Positions 7,512 through 18,444 of a DNA stretch of 64,000 bases are shown one piece after another. The notes beneath the pieces are model-generated. The model was not told the DNA's origin. It saw only the letters and a list, made by a program, of their open reading frames with translations, and made no database searches. Positions within the stretch are counted from its first letter, which is position 1. Each line of letters opens with the position of its first letter. This DNA is from Candidatus Alcyoniella australis. GTDB taxonomy: Bacteria > Lernaellota > Lernaellaia > JAVCCG01 > Alcyoniellaceae. A program made the position numbers and the translations under genes. Where the stretch lies: NCBI GenBank assembly GCA_030765605.1, contig JAVCCG010000095.1, positions 10,972 through 74,971 of the forward strand, given 5' to 3'.

Positions 7512-9335
7512 ATGAAACCGCTCTGGCGCTACCTATTGACCGCGATTTCCGCCCTGGCGGCGGCAGCGGTATTTCCGCGCCTCGAGCTGTATCACCTGGC
7601 GTGGTTCGCGCTGATCCCGGCCCTGGCGGCTATTCCGGGAGCCGGTCGTAAGCAGGCGTTTTGGCTGGGATTTGTCTTCAACGTAATCAACAAGGGTTGC
7701 TGCTGCTACTGGCTGGTTTACACGATCAACTACTACGGCGAGTTCCCCTTGATCGTGGCTCTGCTGGTCTTTGCCTTGCTGCTCGCGGCCATGGGCGTGC
7801 TGTTTGCACTGCCGTGGTATTTGCTGGGACGGATCGTCAACGAGCTACGCGTGCCGCTGGTCGTGGCCGCGCCCATCATTTGGACCGCCTACGAACTGCT
7901 GATCTCGCGCTTTCTCGGCGGATTTCCCTGGACGCTCTACGGCTACGGCCTGTGGCCCGACCTTTACGCCTGCCAGCTGGCCGACGTGATCTCGGTCTAC
8001 GGCCTGAGCCTGTGTTTGGTGCTGATCAACGCCTGCCTGGCGCAGGTGGCGTTTTGGATCGCACGGAACCGCCGCAGCTTTCCAGCTGTCGCAGTGATAG
8101 TGGCCGTGCTGACGGTCGTGGCGCTCTATGCCTACGGCCTGTGGCGCGTGCCGCAGATTCAACGGGCAATCGACGGGCAGACCGAGCTGAGGGTGGGAGT
8201 GGTGCAGGGGAACATCGATCAGTTCGAGAAGCGCGCAGGGGATCGCAATCAGATCCTCGACAAGTACCGTGCGCTGAGCATGCAGGCCGCAGTGTTGCAG
8301 CCGGATCTGATCGTCTGGCCCGAGACCTCGGTGCCCGGGTATCAGAATCGGCGCAAGCGGCCGCGGCCGTTCGTGGTCGAGCTGGTCAAGGAAGTCGGTG
8401 TGCCGATGCTGCTGGGCATGCCCAGTAAATACGTGCCCACGCGCGAGACGCGGGTCAACTACAACAGCGCCTACCTTTATTCGGCCCAAGGCCAGGTGCT
8501 GGGCTCGTACGACAAGAATCACATGGTCCCCTTTGGCGAGTTCGTGCCGCTCAAGCCCTGGCTGCGGGTGGTGGCGCCCGAACAGGCCGGCCGCACCCTG
8601 GGCTTCAGCCCCTCGGGCAAGTACAACGTGATCAAGCCCGCGCCCGGACCGCTGGGTGTAATTATTTGTTACGAGGCGATCTACCCCGGTCACGGCCTGC
8701 GCCTGGCGCGGATGGGTATCGACTACTTCGTCAACATCACCAACGACGTCTGGTTCGGCGACACCTCGGCCCCGCCGCAGCACCTGCGGATGACCGCTAT
8801 GCGCGCCATTGAGAACCGACGCTGGATCGTCCGCGCGGCCAACACCGGCATTTCGGCGCTGATCGACCCCCTGGGTCGAATCAGCAACGCGACCGACTAT
8901 CGGGTGGACGCGCAGTTCGTCGGCACCATCGGCCGACTGCGGATCCAGACGCTGTTTCAGCGCATCGGCCTGCTGATCCCGGCGCTGTGCTCGCTGGCGG
9001 CGCTGCTGGCGATCGCGATTTTAGCGGCTCGCGGTTGGGGAATTTGGGGATTGCTCGGTACTCTGGCCTTGGCAGGAGCCGGTCTGTGGCTATACTCTGC
9101 CCAGGATCACAGTGCAGGGCTGTTGGTGATTGGCGTGGGCCTGTGGCTGGTCCAGCGCGCCAGGCTGATCCAGCGTGGACGCAAGCGCAGCTTTGCGGCG
9201 TTCATCGCCCTGGGTCTGATCTGGCCGTTTTTCGGCTGGGTCGGCTGGGGCGTGCCGTTCGCCCTGGGGCTGTTCGCGTTCCAAGTGCTGCCCGCGTTGG
9301 CCCTGGGACGGATGATCGCGCGCCGCCGCGCATAA
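7512..9335 (+). CDS. lnt: Apolipoprotein N-acyltransferase with C-terminal membrane extension
   Basis: 607 aa inner-membrane enzyme that N-acylates the lipoprotein cysteine. About six N-terminal membrane helices precede a carbon-nitrogen-hydrolase domain (about 210-465) with the Glu-Lys-Cys triad: Glu271 in VWPETSVPG, Lys335 in YDKNHMVPFGEF, Cys386 in VIICYEAIYPG. Family members are about 510 aa; here about 100 extra residues form perhaps four more membrane helices after the usual final one (LGLIWPFFGWVGWG). It is followed 11 bp later by prfB. The many lipoproteins in the window are its expected substrates. Confidence 0.93.
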   Translation: MKPLWRYLLTAISALAAAAVFPRLELYHLAWFALIPALAAIPGAGRKQAFWLGFVFNVINKGCCCYWLVYTINYYGEFPLIVALLVFALLLAAMGVLFALPWYLLGRIVNELRVPLVVAAPIIWTAYELLISRFLGGFPWTLYGYGLWPDLYACQLADVISVYGLSLCLVLINACLAQVAFWIARNRRSFPAVAVIVAVLTVVALYAYGLWRVPQIQRAIDGQTELRVGVVQGNIDQFEKRAGDRNQILDKYRALSMQAAVLQPDLIVWPETSVPGYQNRRKRPRPFVVELVKEVGVPMLLGMPSKYVPTRETRVNYNSAYLYSAQGQVLGSYDKNHMVPFGEFVPLKPWLRVVAPEQAGRTLGFSPSGKYNVIKPAPGPLGVIICYEAIYPGHGLRLARMGIDYFVNITNDVWFGDTSAPPQHLRMTAMRAIENRRWIVRAANTGISALIDPLGRISNATDYRVDAQFVGTIGRLRIQTLFQRIGLLIPALCSLAALLAIAILAARGWGIWGLLGTLALAGAGLWLYSAQDHSAGLLVIGVGLWLVQRARLIQRGRKRSFAAFIALGLIWPFFGWVGWGVPFALGLFAFQVLPALALGRMIARRRA

Positions 9336-9346
9336 GGAGAGAGATA

Positions 9347-10465
9347 ATGAATCCTGAGATCAGAGCCAAGATCGGCAAGGCCCGCGAACGGCTCGACGAA
9401 CATCGGAGGTATCTTTGACCTGCCTGTGCTTATCAAGCGGGTTACCGAAATAGAGCAGAAGATGTCCCAGCCCGGCTTTTGGGACGAGCGCGAGAACTCA
9501 CAGCAGCTGGCCCAGGAAAAGTCCAACGCCGAATCGTCGATCACGCTGTTGAACGGAATCGCCCTCGAGATCCAGGACGCCGGGGTATTGTTGGAAATGG
9601 CGCAGGAGGCTGACGACGAGCAGACCGCATCCGAGGCCGGCGATAAGATCGACCAAGCGTTGCGCAAGTTCGACCAGCTGGATTTGGAGCGGATGTTCTC
9701 CGGCGAGCACGACTCGGCGAACGCGATTTTGCAGATCCACTCCGGCGCCGGCGGCACCGAGGCCTGCGACTGGGCCGAGATGCTCACGCGGATGTACACC
9801 CGCTGGTGCGAGCGCCGGGGCCACAAGGTCGAGCTGATCGATTCGATGCCCGGCGAAGAGGCCGGGCTCAAGAGCGCCACGTTGGGCGTGGAGGGCAAGA
9901 ACATCTACGGCATGCTCAAAGCCGAGGTCGGCATCCACCGACTGGTGCGCATCAGCCCCTTCGACGCTCAGTCGCGGCGGCACACCAGCTTTGCCTCGAT
10001 CTTTGCCTATCCCGACGTCGAGGCCGACCTCTCGGTGGAGATCGACGAGAAGGAACTGCGCATCGACACCTACCGTGCCTCCGGCGCGGGCGGCCAGCAT
10101 GTGAACAAGACCTCCTCCGCGGTGCGCATCACGCATCTGCCGACCAACATCGTAGTCCAGTGCCAGAACGAGCGCAGCCAGCACAAGAACAAGGCGCTGG
10201 CGCTCAAGGTGCTCAAGGCGCGGCTGCTGCGGGTCAAAGAGGAGGAGGCCGAGGCCAAGATGGCGCTGATGCACGCCGCAAAGAAGGAAATCGCCTGGGG
10301 CTCGCAGATCCGCTCCTACGTGCTGCAGCCCTACCGGATGGTCAAGGATCACCGCACCAGCTTTGAGAAGGGCAACGTCGACGATGTGCTCGACGGCAAC
10401 ATCGACCAGTTCATCGAGTCGTATCTGAAGATGGTCGGCGGAGCACAGACAACGGAGAAGGCAAA

Positions 10466-10469
<4 letters not shown>
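9347..10469 (+). CDS. prfB: Peptide chain release factor 2, with programmed +1 frameshift
   Basis: The product is join(9347-9415, 9417-10469), 373 aa. ATG at 9347 follows AAGGAGAGA. The first 23 codons end CTT, then in-frame TGA at 9416-9418; slipping one base gives GAC and the long second frame. The peptide motif SPF (in RISPFDAQSRR) reads UGA/UAA, and GGQ (Gln250, in GAGGQHVNKTS) triggers hydrolysis. Low RF2 favours the shift, so the protein autoregulates. The lnt-prfB-lysS order includes the classical prfB-lysS pair. A start at 9426 in the second frame would drop the N-terminal helix and is rejected. Confidence 0.97.
9404..9419 (+). promoter_or_regulatory. RF2 programmed frameshift site
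   Basis: CGGAGGTATCTTTGAC: an SD-like GGAGG, a 3-nt spacer (TAT, counting to CTT), then the slippery CTT TGA C. This matches the classical recoding signal of prfB. The shortened SD (GGAGGT rather than AGGGGGT) is the only departure. Confidence 0.95.
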
Positions 10470-12004
<1,535 letters not shown>

Positions 12005-12013
12005 ACCAAGCCG

Positions 12014-13342
12014 ATGCGCTTTGAGGTCAAAGTCGGACTGCGGTTGCTGATGCCGCGCCTGAACCAGCTGCTGCTGGCCGTGATCACCGTGATCTGCGTG
12101 CTGGGCGTGACCGTGGGCGTGGGCACGCTGATTTTGGTGACCTCGGTGCAGGAGGGGCTTTCGCGCGACATGCGCGAGAAGTTCCTCGGCGCATACAGCC
12201 ATCTGCTGGTGCTCGATCCGCCGGTGTTTGAGGGTTGGCGCGAGGTGCTCGAGCAGGTGCGCGCCTTTCCGGGGATCGAGCAGGCCAGTCCGTTTGTCTA
12301 TTCCGAGGTGATGATCAGCTCCGAGACCGGCGTCTCGGGCGTGGTGCTGCGCGGCATCGACCCGGATACCGTGCCCACGGTGGTCGACACCCTTGATCTA
12401 TCCGGAAGCAAGGGCGGGGCCGGAGTACTGTTGCGCGGCAGGTTGGCCGACCTCAAACGCGACGAGGACCAACTGCCTGGGATCCTCCTGGGCATTCAGC
12501 TCGCGCGCGACCTGGGCGTGCTGTTCGAGGGCGAGACCGTCAACGTGATCTCGCCCCAGGGCGAGCAGACGCCGTTTGGCGCCATGCCGCGGCTCAAGCG
12601 TTTCGAGGTGGTCGGGATCTTCGAGTACGAGATGTTCGAGTTCGACGCCAAGCTGGCCTACATCACGATCCCCGAGGCGCAGAAATTCTTCGACGTGGGC
12701 GATCGGATTACCGGCGTCGAGTGCACGCTGAACGATCAGGACCTGTTCCGTGCTTCGCAAATCGCCGGACAGGTGCAGGACTATCTGCACGGGCCGTTCC
12801 GCGACCGCGACCGGGTCTCAGGGGCGCTCTACGGCGCAACGGGCGGGGTCTACGCGCCGGAGCACTTCATCGTCAAGGACTGGGAGCAGATCAACCGCAA
12901 TCTGTTCTCCGCGCTCAAGCTCGAGCGTCTGGCATCGTTCCTGATCGTCGGGTTGATCGTGTTCGTCGCGGCGATGAACATTCTCTCGATCCTTTATATG
13001 AACGTCACCAACCGCCGACAGAGCCTGGCGATGCTCAAGGTGATGGGCGCGACCAGCGGCTCGATCATGCGCATCGTGCTCTTCCACGGCCTGATAATCG
13101 GACTGCTGGGCAGTCTGCTCGGCGGTCTGCTGGGCGGATCGCTGACCTGGATGCAGGAGACCTACCACATGGTTCCGCTGCCGCCCGAGGTCTACAACAT
13201 CGACCACGTGCCCGTGGCCTTCAGCCCGGCGAACTACGTGATTATCGCCTTGATCGCCATGGGCAGCACGATGTTCTTCAGCGCCCTAGTGGCGATGGTC
13301 GCCGGGATGATCGACCCGGTGCGGGTGTTGCGCTATGAGTGA
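12014..13342 (+). CDS. lolC: Lipoprotein-releasing ABC transporter permease (LolC/LolE family)
   Basis: 442 aa. One N-terminal membrane helix (LLLAVITVICVLGVTVGVGTLI), a large periplasmic MacB-like domain (about 50-290), then three helices near the C-terminus (FLIVGLIVFVAAMNILSILY; IMRIVLFHGLIIGLLGSLLG; YVIIALIAMGSTMFFSALVA) and the FtsX-type end DPVRVLRYE. Only one permease gene is present, so the complex may be a homodimer of a LolC/E (LolF-like) type. It extracts mature lipoproteins from the inner membrane together with the overlapping downstream ATPase. Confidence 0.92.
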   Translation: MRFEVKVGLRLLMPRLNQLLLAVITVICVLGVTVGVGTLILVTSVQEGLSRDMREKFLGAYSHLLVLDPPVFEGWREVLEQVRAFPGIEQASPFVYSEVMISSETGVSGVVLRGIDPDTVPTVVDTLDLSGSKGGAGVLLRGRLADLKRDEDQLPGILLGIQLARDLGVLFEGETVNVISPQGEQTPFGAMPRLKRFEVVGIFEYEMFEFDAKLAYITIPEAQKFFDVGDRITGVECTLNDQDLFRASQIAGQVQDYLHGPFRDRDRVSGALYGATGGVYAPEHFIVKDWEQINRNLFSALKLERLASFLIVGLIVFVAAMNILSILYMNVTNRRQSLAMLKVMGATSGSIMRIVLFHGLIIGLLGSLLGGLLGGSLTWMQETYHMVPLPPEVYNIDHVPVAFSPANYVIIALIAMGSTMFFSALVAMVAGMIDPVRVLRYE

Positions 13343-14039
13343 GCGTACGCTGATCCAGGTGCGCGATCTGCGCAAGTCGTTCAACTCGCCCGGCGGCGAG
13401 CTGACGGTGCTCAGCGAACTGCAGATGCAGATCAAGGCCGGCGAGCTGCTCGGAATCGTCGGCGCCTCGGGCGTGGGCAAGACTACCTTGCTCTACATTC
13501 TGGGCGCGCTGGAACGTCCCAGCGCTGGCGAAGTACTATTTGAGGGCCGTGCCGTGAACTACGCCAACGATCGCAGCATGGCGCGCTTTCGCAACACCAA
13601 CGTCGGCTTCGTGTTCCAGATGCACCATCTGATTCCCGAGTTTAACGCCCTGGAAAACGTGACGCTGCCGCTGCTGATGCGACGGGTGACCAACCGGCAG
13701 GCAGTCCAGCGCGCGAGCCGCGCTCTGGAGCAGGTCGGGCTTCGCGATCGGCTGCGCCACATGCCCGGCGCACTTTCCGGCGGTGAACAGCAACGCGTGG
13801 CGATTGCGCGCGCACTGGTCACCGACCCGCCAATGGTGCTCGCCGACGAGCCCACGGGCAACCTCGATCGCGACACCGGTGATCGGGTGTTCGAGCTTAT
13901 CAGACAAATCAATGGCTCCCTGGGTACTACTTTTGTTATAGTCACGCACAATGAGCGCCTGGCCGCCCGCATGGACCGTGTGGTTCAGCTTGAAGGCGGG
14001 ATGGCATTGCCGCGTTTCCCCGAGGCTCCGAGGACATGA
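13335..14039 (+). CDS. lolD: Lipoprotein-releasing ABC transporter ATPase LolD
   Basis: 234 aa. Walker A GASGVGKTT, Q-loop FVFQMHHLIPEFNALENV, signature LSGGEQQRVAIARAL, Walker B MVLADEPTGNLD and the switch His in VIVTHNERLA. The MHHLxPEFxxxENV stretch is characteristic of LolD. It overlaps the permease gene by 8 bp and the bamA start by 4 bp, so the three are translationally coupled. Confidence 0.95.
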   Translation: MSERTLIQVRDLRKSFNSPGGELTVLSELQMQIKAGELLGIVGASGVGKTTLLYILGALERPSAGEVLFEGRAVNYANDRSMARFRNTNVGFVFQMHHLIPEFNALENVTLPLLMRRVTNRQAVQRASRALEQVGLRDRLRHMPGALSGGEQQRVAIARALVTDPPMVLADEPTGNLDRDTGDRVFELIRQINGSLGTTFVIVTHNERLAARMDRVVQLEGGMALPRFPEAPRT

Positions 14040-16342
14040 CCCGCGTAAAAACTTTTGCCCTGACTATCTTTGTGCTCATCCTGCTTACGGCCGCCAATGC
14101 GACGGCCCAGGGAAAGAGCGTGATCGCCCTACAGGTCGAGGGCAACCAGCGGATCGAGAGCGATGCGGTTCTCGACCGCGTGCTGACCCGCGTCGGGCAA
14201 CCGATCGACATTTTGGCGCTGGATAAAGACCTGCTGGCGATCTGGGAGATGGGATTTTTCTACGACGTGCAGGTCGACGTCGAGCAACGCGACAACGGCG
14301 TGGTCGTGACCTACGTTGTGGTCGAGAAGCCCTCGGTCAAGGAATTCGTCTACGAGGGAAACCGCAAGCTCAAAGACGACAAGCTCAACGAGGTGGTCAC
14401 CCTGCGGCCGAACACGATCCTCGACGAGGCTTCGATCAAGGAGAACATCGCCAAGATCGAGAAGCTCTACTCGGACGAGGGCTACTTCATGGCCGACGTG
14501 GAGTACCGCATCGAGCCGCTGGAGAACAACCGCGTGCGCGTGGTGCTGGTGGTTACCGAGTACCGCAAGGTGATGATCAAGAAGATCAACTTCGTCGGCA
14601 ACTCGGAGTTTGACGACGAGGAGCTGCGCAAGCAGATCATGTCCAAAGAGAACGACCTGTTCTCGTGGGCGACTTCGACCGGCATTTACCGCGAGGACAT
14701 GTTCGAAAACGACATCGGCCTGCTCACCGCCTACTACCTGGACAACGGCTACATCAACGTCCAGATCGACCCGCCGCTGATCAGCCTCTCGCCCGACCGG
14801 CGCTGGATGTACATCACGGTCAACATCGACGAGGGCGAGCAGTACAACATCGGCAAGGTCGACGTTGACGGCGACCTGCTGTTCGAGGCCGAGGACCTGC
14901 TGGAAATGGTCCACAGCAAGCCAGGCGAGGTCTTCTCGCGCTCGGTGCTGATTCGCGACATCGAGCAGCTCACTTCGCGCTATACCGACATCGGCTTTGC
15001 CTTTGCCGACGTCGAACCCAAGACCAAGGCCGACGAAGAGCAGCGCAAGGTCGACCTGGTGTTCGTGATCCGCAAGGGACAGCTGGCCTACGTCGAGCGG
15101 GTCAAGATCGTGGGCAACGACTCGACCCGCGACAAGGTGATCCGCCGCGAGCTGCGGATCAACGAGGGCGATCTGTTCTCCGGCCCGGCAGTGCGCGCCA
15201 GCAAGCAGCGGCTGATGCGGCTGGGGTACTTCGAGGAAGTCAACATCGTCACCGAGCGCGGCTCGAGCCCGGATCGAGTCAACCTGGTGATCAGCGTCAC
15301 CGAGCAGATGGCCGGCAACTTCCTGATCGGCGTGGGCTTCAGCTCGCTGGAGAACTTCGTGGGCAACGCCCAGGTCAGCCACTCGAACCTGCTGGGCTAC
15401 GGCCTGAAGGTCGCGCTGACCGCCGAGCTGGGCAAGTTCCGCCGCAACATCGACCTGAAATTCGTCGAGCCCTATTTGTTCGACTCGCGCTGGATCATGC
15501 GCCTGACGCTGCTCAACTCCGAGCGCGACTACTACACCTTCGACCGGCTGGACAAGTCGGTCTCGCTGCGCTTCGGCCACCCGCTGGGCTGGGACGTAAA
15601 CGGCTACGTGGGGTACGCCTTCGAGGAAGTGGAGATCGCCAAAATCGCCAACAACGCCTCGGCGTTTCTGATGCTGCAAAAGGGCGTGACGCGCACCAGC
15701 TCGCTGCTGCTCAGCGTCGAGCGCGAAACGGTGAACAATCCCTACGATCCCTCGCGCGGCTCGCGCAACCAGCTGGGCATGGAATACGCCGGTCCGACGT
15801 TGGGCTCGGAGATCGAGTTCCTCAAGTACACCGGCCAGACCCGCTGGTACGTGCCTGTGCGTTGGGGGATCGTGATGATGTTCAACGCCGAGGCGGGCTA
15901 CGGCCAGCCGCTGGAGGGCGGACGGCTGCCGATCAGCCAGCGCTACTTCCTCGGCGGCATCAACTCGGTGCGCGGCTTCTACTCGCGCTCGCTGGGTCCC
16001 GAGCAAAAGACGGTCACCGCCTCGCGCAGCGACGATCCGGCCACCAAGCTGGTCGAGGTCACGAGCAACATCGGCGGCAATAAATACGCCCAGGGCAACG
16101 CCGAGCTGGTGTTCCCGATCGTCCCCAGCCTGGGGATCAAAGGCCTGCTGTTTTACGATATCGGCAACGCCTTCATTGAGGAGGAGCCGATCGAATACGG
16201 CCAGCTGCGCCAGGCCTGGGGCTTCGGCGTGCGCTGGTTCAGCCCGATCGGTCCGCTGCGCTTCGAGTGGGGCTTCCCGCTCTACCCGCAGCCGGGCGAG
16301 GAAAAACAAAACTTCGAATTCGGGATCGGAACGTTCTTCTGA
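14036..16342 (+). CDS. bamA: Outer membrane protein assembly factor BamA
   Basis: 768 aa. Signal peptide (about 1-24, ending ANATAQG), five POTRA domains to about residue 440 (each with a VxGNxRI/VEGN-type strand, e.g. VKEFVYEGNRKLKDDKLNEV, IKKINFVGNSEFDDEELRKQ), then the Omp85 barrel. The loop 6 motif is SVRGFYSRSLG, and the protein ends in Phe as outer-membrane barrels do. It folds beta-barrels into the outer membrane. The bamA-ompH/skp-lpxD-fabZ-lpxA order is conserved in many proteobacteria. Confidence 0.96.
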   Translation: MTRVKTFALTIFVLILLTAANATAQGKSVIALQVEGNQRIESDAVLDRVLTRVGQPIDILALDKDLLAIWEMGFFYDVQVDVEQRDNGVVVTYVVVEKPSVKEFVYEGNRKLKDDKLNEVVTLRPNTILDEASIKENIAKIEKLYSDEGYFMADVEYRIEPLENNRVRVVLVVTEYRKVMIKKINFVGNSEFDDEELRKQIMSKENDLFSWATSTGIYREDMFENDIGLLTAYYLDNGYINVQIDPPLISLSPDRRWMYITVNIDEGEQYNIGKVDVDGDLLFEAEDLLEMVHSKPGEVFSRSVLIRDIEQLTSRYTDIGFAFADVEPKTKADEEQRKVDLVFVIRKGQLAYVERVKIVGNDSTRDKVIRRELRINEGDLFSGPAVRASKQRLMRLGYFEEVNIVTERGSSPDRVNLVISVTEQMAGNFLIGVGFSSLENFVGNAQVSHSNLLGYGLKVALTAELGKFRRNIDLKFVEPYLFDSRWIMRLTLLNSERDYYTFDRLDKSVSLRFGHPLGWDVNGYVGYAFEEVEIAKIANNASAFLMLQKGVTRTSSLLLSVERETVNNPYDPSRGSRNQLGMEYAGPTLGSEIEFLKYTGQTRWYVPVRWGIVMMFNAEAGYGQPLEGGRLPISQRYFLGGINSVRGFYSRSLGPEQKTVTASRSDDPATKLVEVTSNIGGNKYAQGNAELVFPIVPSLGIKGLLFYDIGNAFIEEEPIEYGQLRQAWGFGVRWFSPIGPLRFEWGFPLYPQPGEEKQNFEFGIGTFF

Positions 16343-16365
16343 TCTGATTTGAAAGGGGGAGGGCT

Positions 16366-16932
16366 ATGCTACGCCCTGCAGTGAAATACCTGGCCTGTTT
16401 GGGACTGATCGCCGCGGCGCTGATGTTGATCGGTCCCAGTGCGGCGCGGGCTGCCGAGATGAAGATCGGCTACGTCGAGATGCAGCGCGTGCTCGACCTG
16501 ACCGATCGCGGCAAGCAGATCATGCGCGATCTGGCAGCCAAAAAGGACGAGCTCGAGCTTAAAGAGCAGACGATGAAGCTCGACATCATGAAGATGGAGG
16601 ACGATCTGCGCAAGACCGGCGAAGCGCTGTCCGAACAGGCGTTGCAAGAGAGGGTCGGGCTGCTCGAGAAGAAATACTACGAGTACCAGCAGTTCGTCTC
16701 CACGGCCCAGATGCAGTTCGAGGGCCAGAAGATCAACGCGTTAAAGGGCTTTATCCAAGACATCCAGACCATCGCCGCGCAGGTTGCCGGCGAACAGGGC
16801 TACGCGATTATTTTGCTCAAGGTCGAGGATGTGTTCACCGAGAGCTCGATCATCCTCTTCGCCGACCCGGCCTACGATCTGACCGACGAGGTAGTTCGCA
16901 GGATCAACTCCCGCGGGTCGGGCCAGAAGTAG
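16366..16932 (+). CDS. skp: OmpH/Skp family periplasmic chaperone
   Basis: 188 aa. A signal peptide (about 1-29, ending SAARAAEM) is followed by IGYVEMQRVLDLTDRGKQIM, the typical start of the OmpH family, then a long charged coiled coil (about 60-135) and a C-terminal beta part with DLTDEVVRRIN. Skp trimers hold unfolded outer-membrane proteins on their way to BamA, encoded just upstream. AGGGGGAGG precedes the ATG. Confidence 0.9.
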   Translation: MLRPAVKYLACLGLIAAALMLIGPSAARAAEMKIGYVEMQRVLDLTDRGKQIMRDLAAKKDELELKEQTMKLDIMKMEDDLRKTGEALSEQALQERVGLLEKKYYEYQQFVSTAQMQFEGQKINALKGFIQDIQTIAAQVAGEQGYAIILLKVEDVFTESSIILFADPAYDLTDEVVRRINSRGSGQK

Positions 16933-16951
16933 TCCTGCGAACGGAGGGTCG

Positions 16952-17983
16952 ATGGTGGCCCAACACAAGACCCTGGCCGCTTTGGCGGAACTGACCGGCG
17001 GAGAGCTGCGCGGCGACGGCAACGTCGAGATCCAAGACGTGGCCGCGGCCGAGAAGGCCGGTCCGGGCAACATTACCTTCGCGGTCTCCCCACGCTACTT
17101 GGCAAAGGTTAGACAGCTGCGACCGGCGGCGGTGATCGTCGACGCGGCGGTCGAGGACCTCGATATTCCGCAGATCGTACATCCGCTGCCGCAGTTGGCG
17201 TTCATCCAGATCGCGACCGAGTTTCACTATCGCGAGCCGCTGCACGGCGGAATCAGCGATCAGGCGCAGATCCACGACACGGCGAGCGTTGACCCCGATT
17301 GCACGGTCTATCCCTTGGTGTTCATCGGCGCGCGTTCGCGCATTGCCGCAGGCTGCCGGCTGCACCCCGGGGTGGTGATCGGCGAGGACTGCGTCGTGGG
17401 CGAGGCCAGCGAACTGCGTCCCAACGTCACCCTTGGCGACGGCTGCGAGATCGGCAGGCGTTGCTTGCTGCATGCCGGGACCGTGATCGGCGCCGACGGC
17501 TTTGGCTTTTTACAGGTCGGCGGGACCCACGTCAAAGTGCCACACTACGGCACGGTGCGCATCGAGGACGACGTTGAGATGGGCGCCAACTGCACGGTCG
17601 ACCGCGCGGTTCTGGGCTTCACCCGCATCGGCGAGGGGAGCAAGTTCGATAACATGGTGCACGTGGGTCACAACTGCGATGTGGGGCGCAACGTGCTGCT
17701 GGTGGCCTACGTAGCGCTTGCGGGCTCGACCGTGATCGGCGACGGCGCGATCCTCGGGCCGCGTTCGGGAACCGGCGACCACGTGCGCATCGGCGCGGGC
17801 GCGATCGTGGCCGGAATGTCGGGCGTACATAAAGATGTGCCCGACGGCGCGATGGTCGCCGGGATGCCCGCGTTCGACGCCCATCTATGGCGGCGCTTCG
17901 CCGTGTCGCAGAAACGGCTGCCCGAGCTGATATCGCGCGTGCGCGAACTCGAGCGCCGGTTGGCGCTGATCGAGAAAGAATGA
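16952..17983 (+). CDS. lpxD: UDP-3-O-(3-hydroxyacyl)glucosamine N-acyltransferase
   Basis: 343 aa. An N-terminal LpxD domain (GGELRGDGNVEIQDVAAAEKA, then NITFAVSPRYL) is followed by left-handed beta-helix hexapeptide repeats. The catalytic His240 lies in NMVHVGHNCDVG; GFLQVGGTHVKVPHYGTV and DVEMGANCTVDRA are typical LpxD blocks. It performs the third step of lipid A synthesis in the cytoplasm. ACGGAGGGTC precedes the ATG. The C-terminal helix RVRELERRLALIEKE is acidic/basic as in trimeric LpxD. Confidence 0.95.
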   Translation: MVAQHKTLAALAELTGGELRGDGNVEIQDVAAAEKAGPGNITFAVSPRYLAKVRQLRPAAVIVDAAVEDLDIPQIVHPLPQLAFIQIATEFHYREPLHGGISDQAQIHDTASVDPDCTVYPLVFIGARSRIAAGCRLHPGVVIGEDCVVGEASELRPNVTLGDGCEIGRRCLLHAGTVIGADGFGFLQVGGTHVKVPHYGTVRIEDDVEMGANCTVDRAVLGFTRIGEGSKFDNMVHVGHNCDVGRNVLLVAYVALAGSTVIGDGAILGPRSGTGDHVRIGAGAIVAGMSGVHKDVPDGAMVAGMPAFDAHLWRRFAVSQKRLPELISRVRELERRLALIEKE

Positions 17984-18444
17984 CCATCGACGATCTTCCG
18001 TCGGCCCCGTTTGGCCGGGAGCAGATCGAGCTACTGCTGCCGCATCGCGGGCCGATGCTGTTGATCGACGTCATCGACAGCTACCACGTGCCCGAGCGGA
18101 TCAGCGGTCGCAAGCTGGTGCAGACCGACGAGCTGTTTTTACAAGGACACTTTCCCGGACGACCGGTACTGCCCGGGGTGATCGTAATCGAGGCCATGGG
18201 GCAGGTGGCGGCCTGTCTGGCCTATCTCTCGACGCCCGCACAGGAGCGGCGGCTGGGGATCCACCTGATGAGCCTCGATCGCGTCAAGTTCCGCCGGCCG
18301 GTGCTGCCCGGCGACGAGCTGCGCTTCGACGTGCGCACCCTGCGCGTGCGCGGTCCGATCTGGAATTTTAACGCCAAGGCCTACGTCGAGGACCAACTGG
18401 CTGCCCAGGCGCGCTACCTGGCCGCCTTTGCCGAGGAAACATGA
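17980..18444 (+). CDS. fabZ: 3-hydroxyacyl-ACP dehydratase
   Basis: 154 aa from ATG at 17980, which overlaps the lpxD stop (ATGA). The hot-dog fold carries the FabZ active site GHFPGRPVLPGV (His) and IEAMGQ (Glu), after the LLPHRGPMLLIDVI N-terminal strand. It dehydrates 3-hydroxyacyl-ACP in fatty acid synthesis and competes with LpxA and LpxD for hydroxyacyl-ACP, which explains the conserved clustering. A longer upstream in-frame extension inside lpxD exists but is not expected to be used. Confidence 0.95.
   Translation: MTIDDLPSAPFGREQIELLLPHRGPMLLIDVIDSYHVPERISGRKLVQTDELFLQGHFPGRPVLPGVIVIEAMGQVAACLAYLSTPAQERRLGIHLMSLDRVKFRRPVLPGDELRFDVRTLRVRGPIWNFNAKAYVEDQLAAQARYLAAFAEET

Noticed and set aside
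14129-16309. 726-codon open frame antisense to bamA
   Set aside because: Shadow of a GC-rich gene; composition rich in His/Val/Asp typical of antisense reading, no motif, and bamA is certain.
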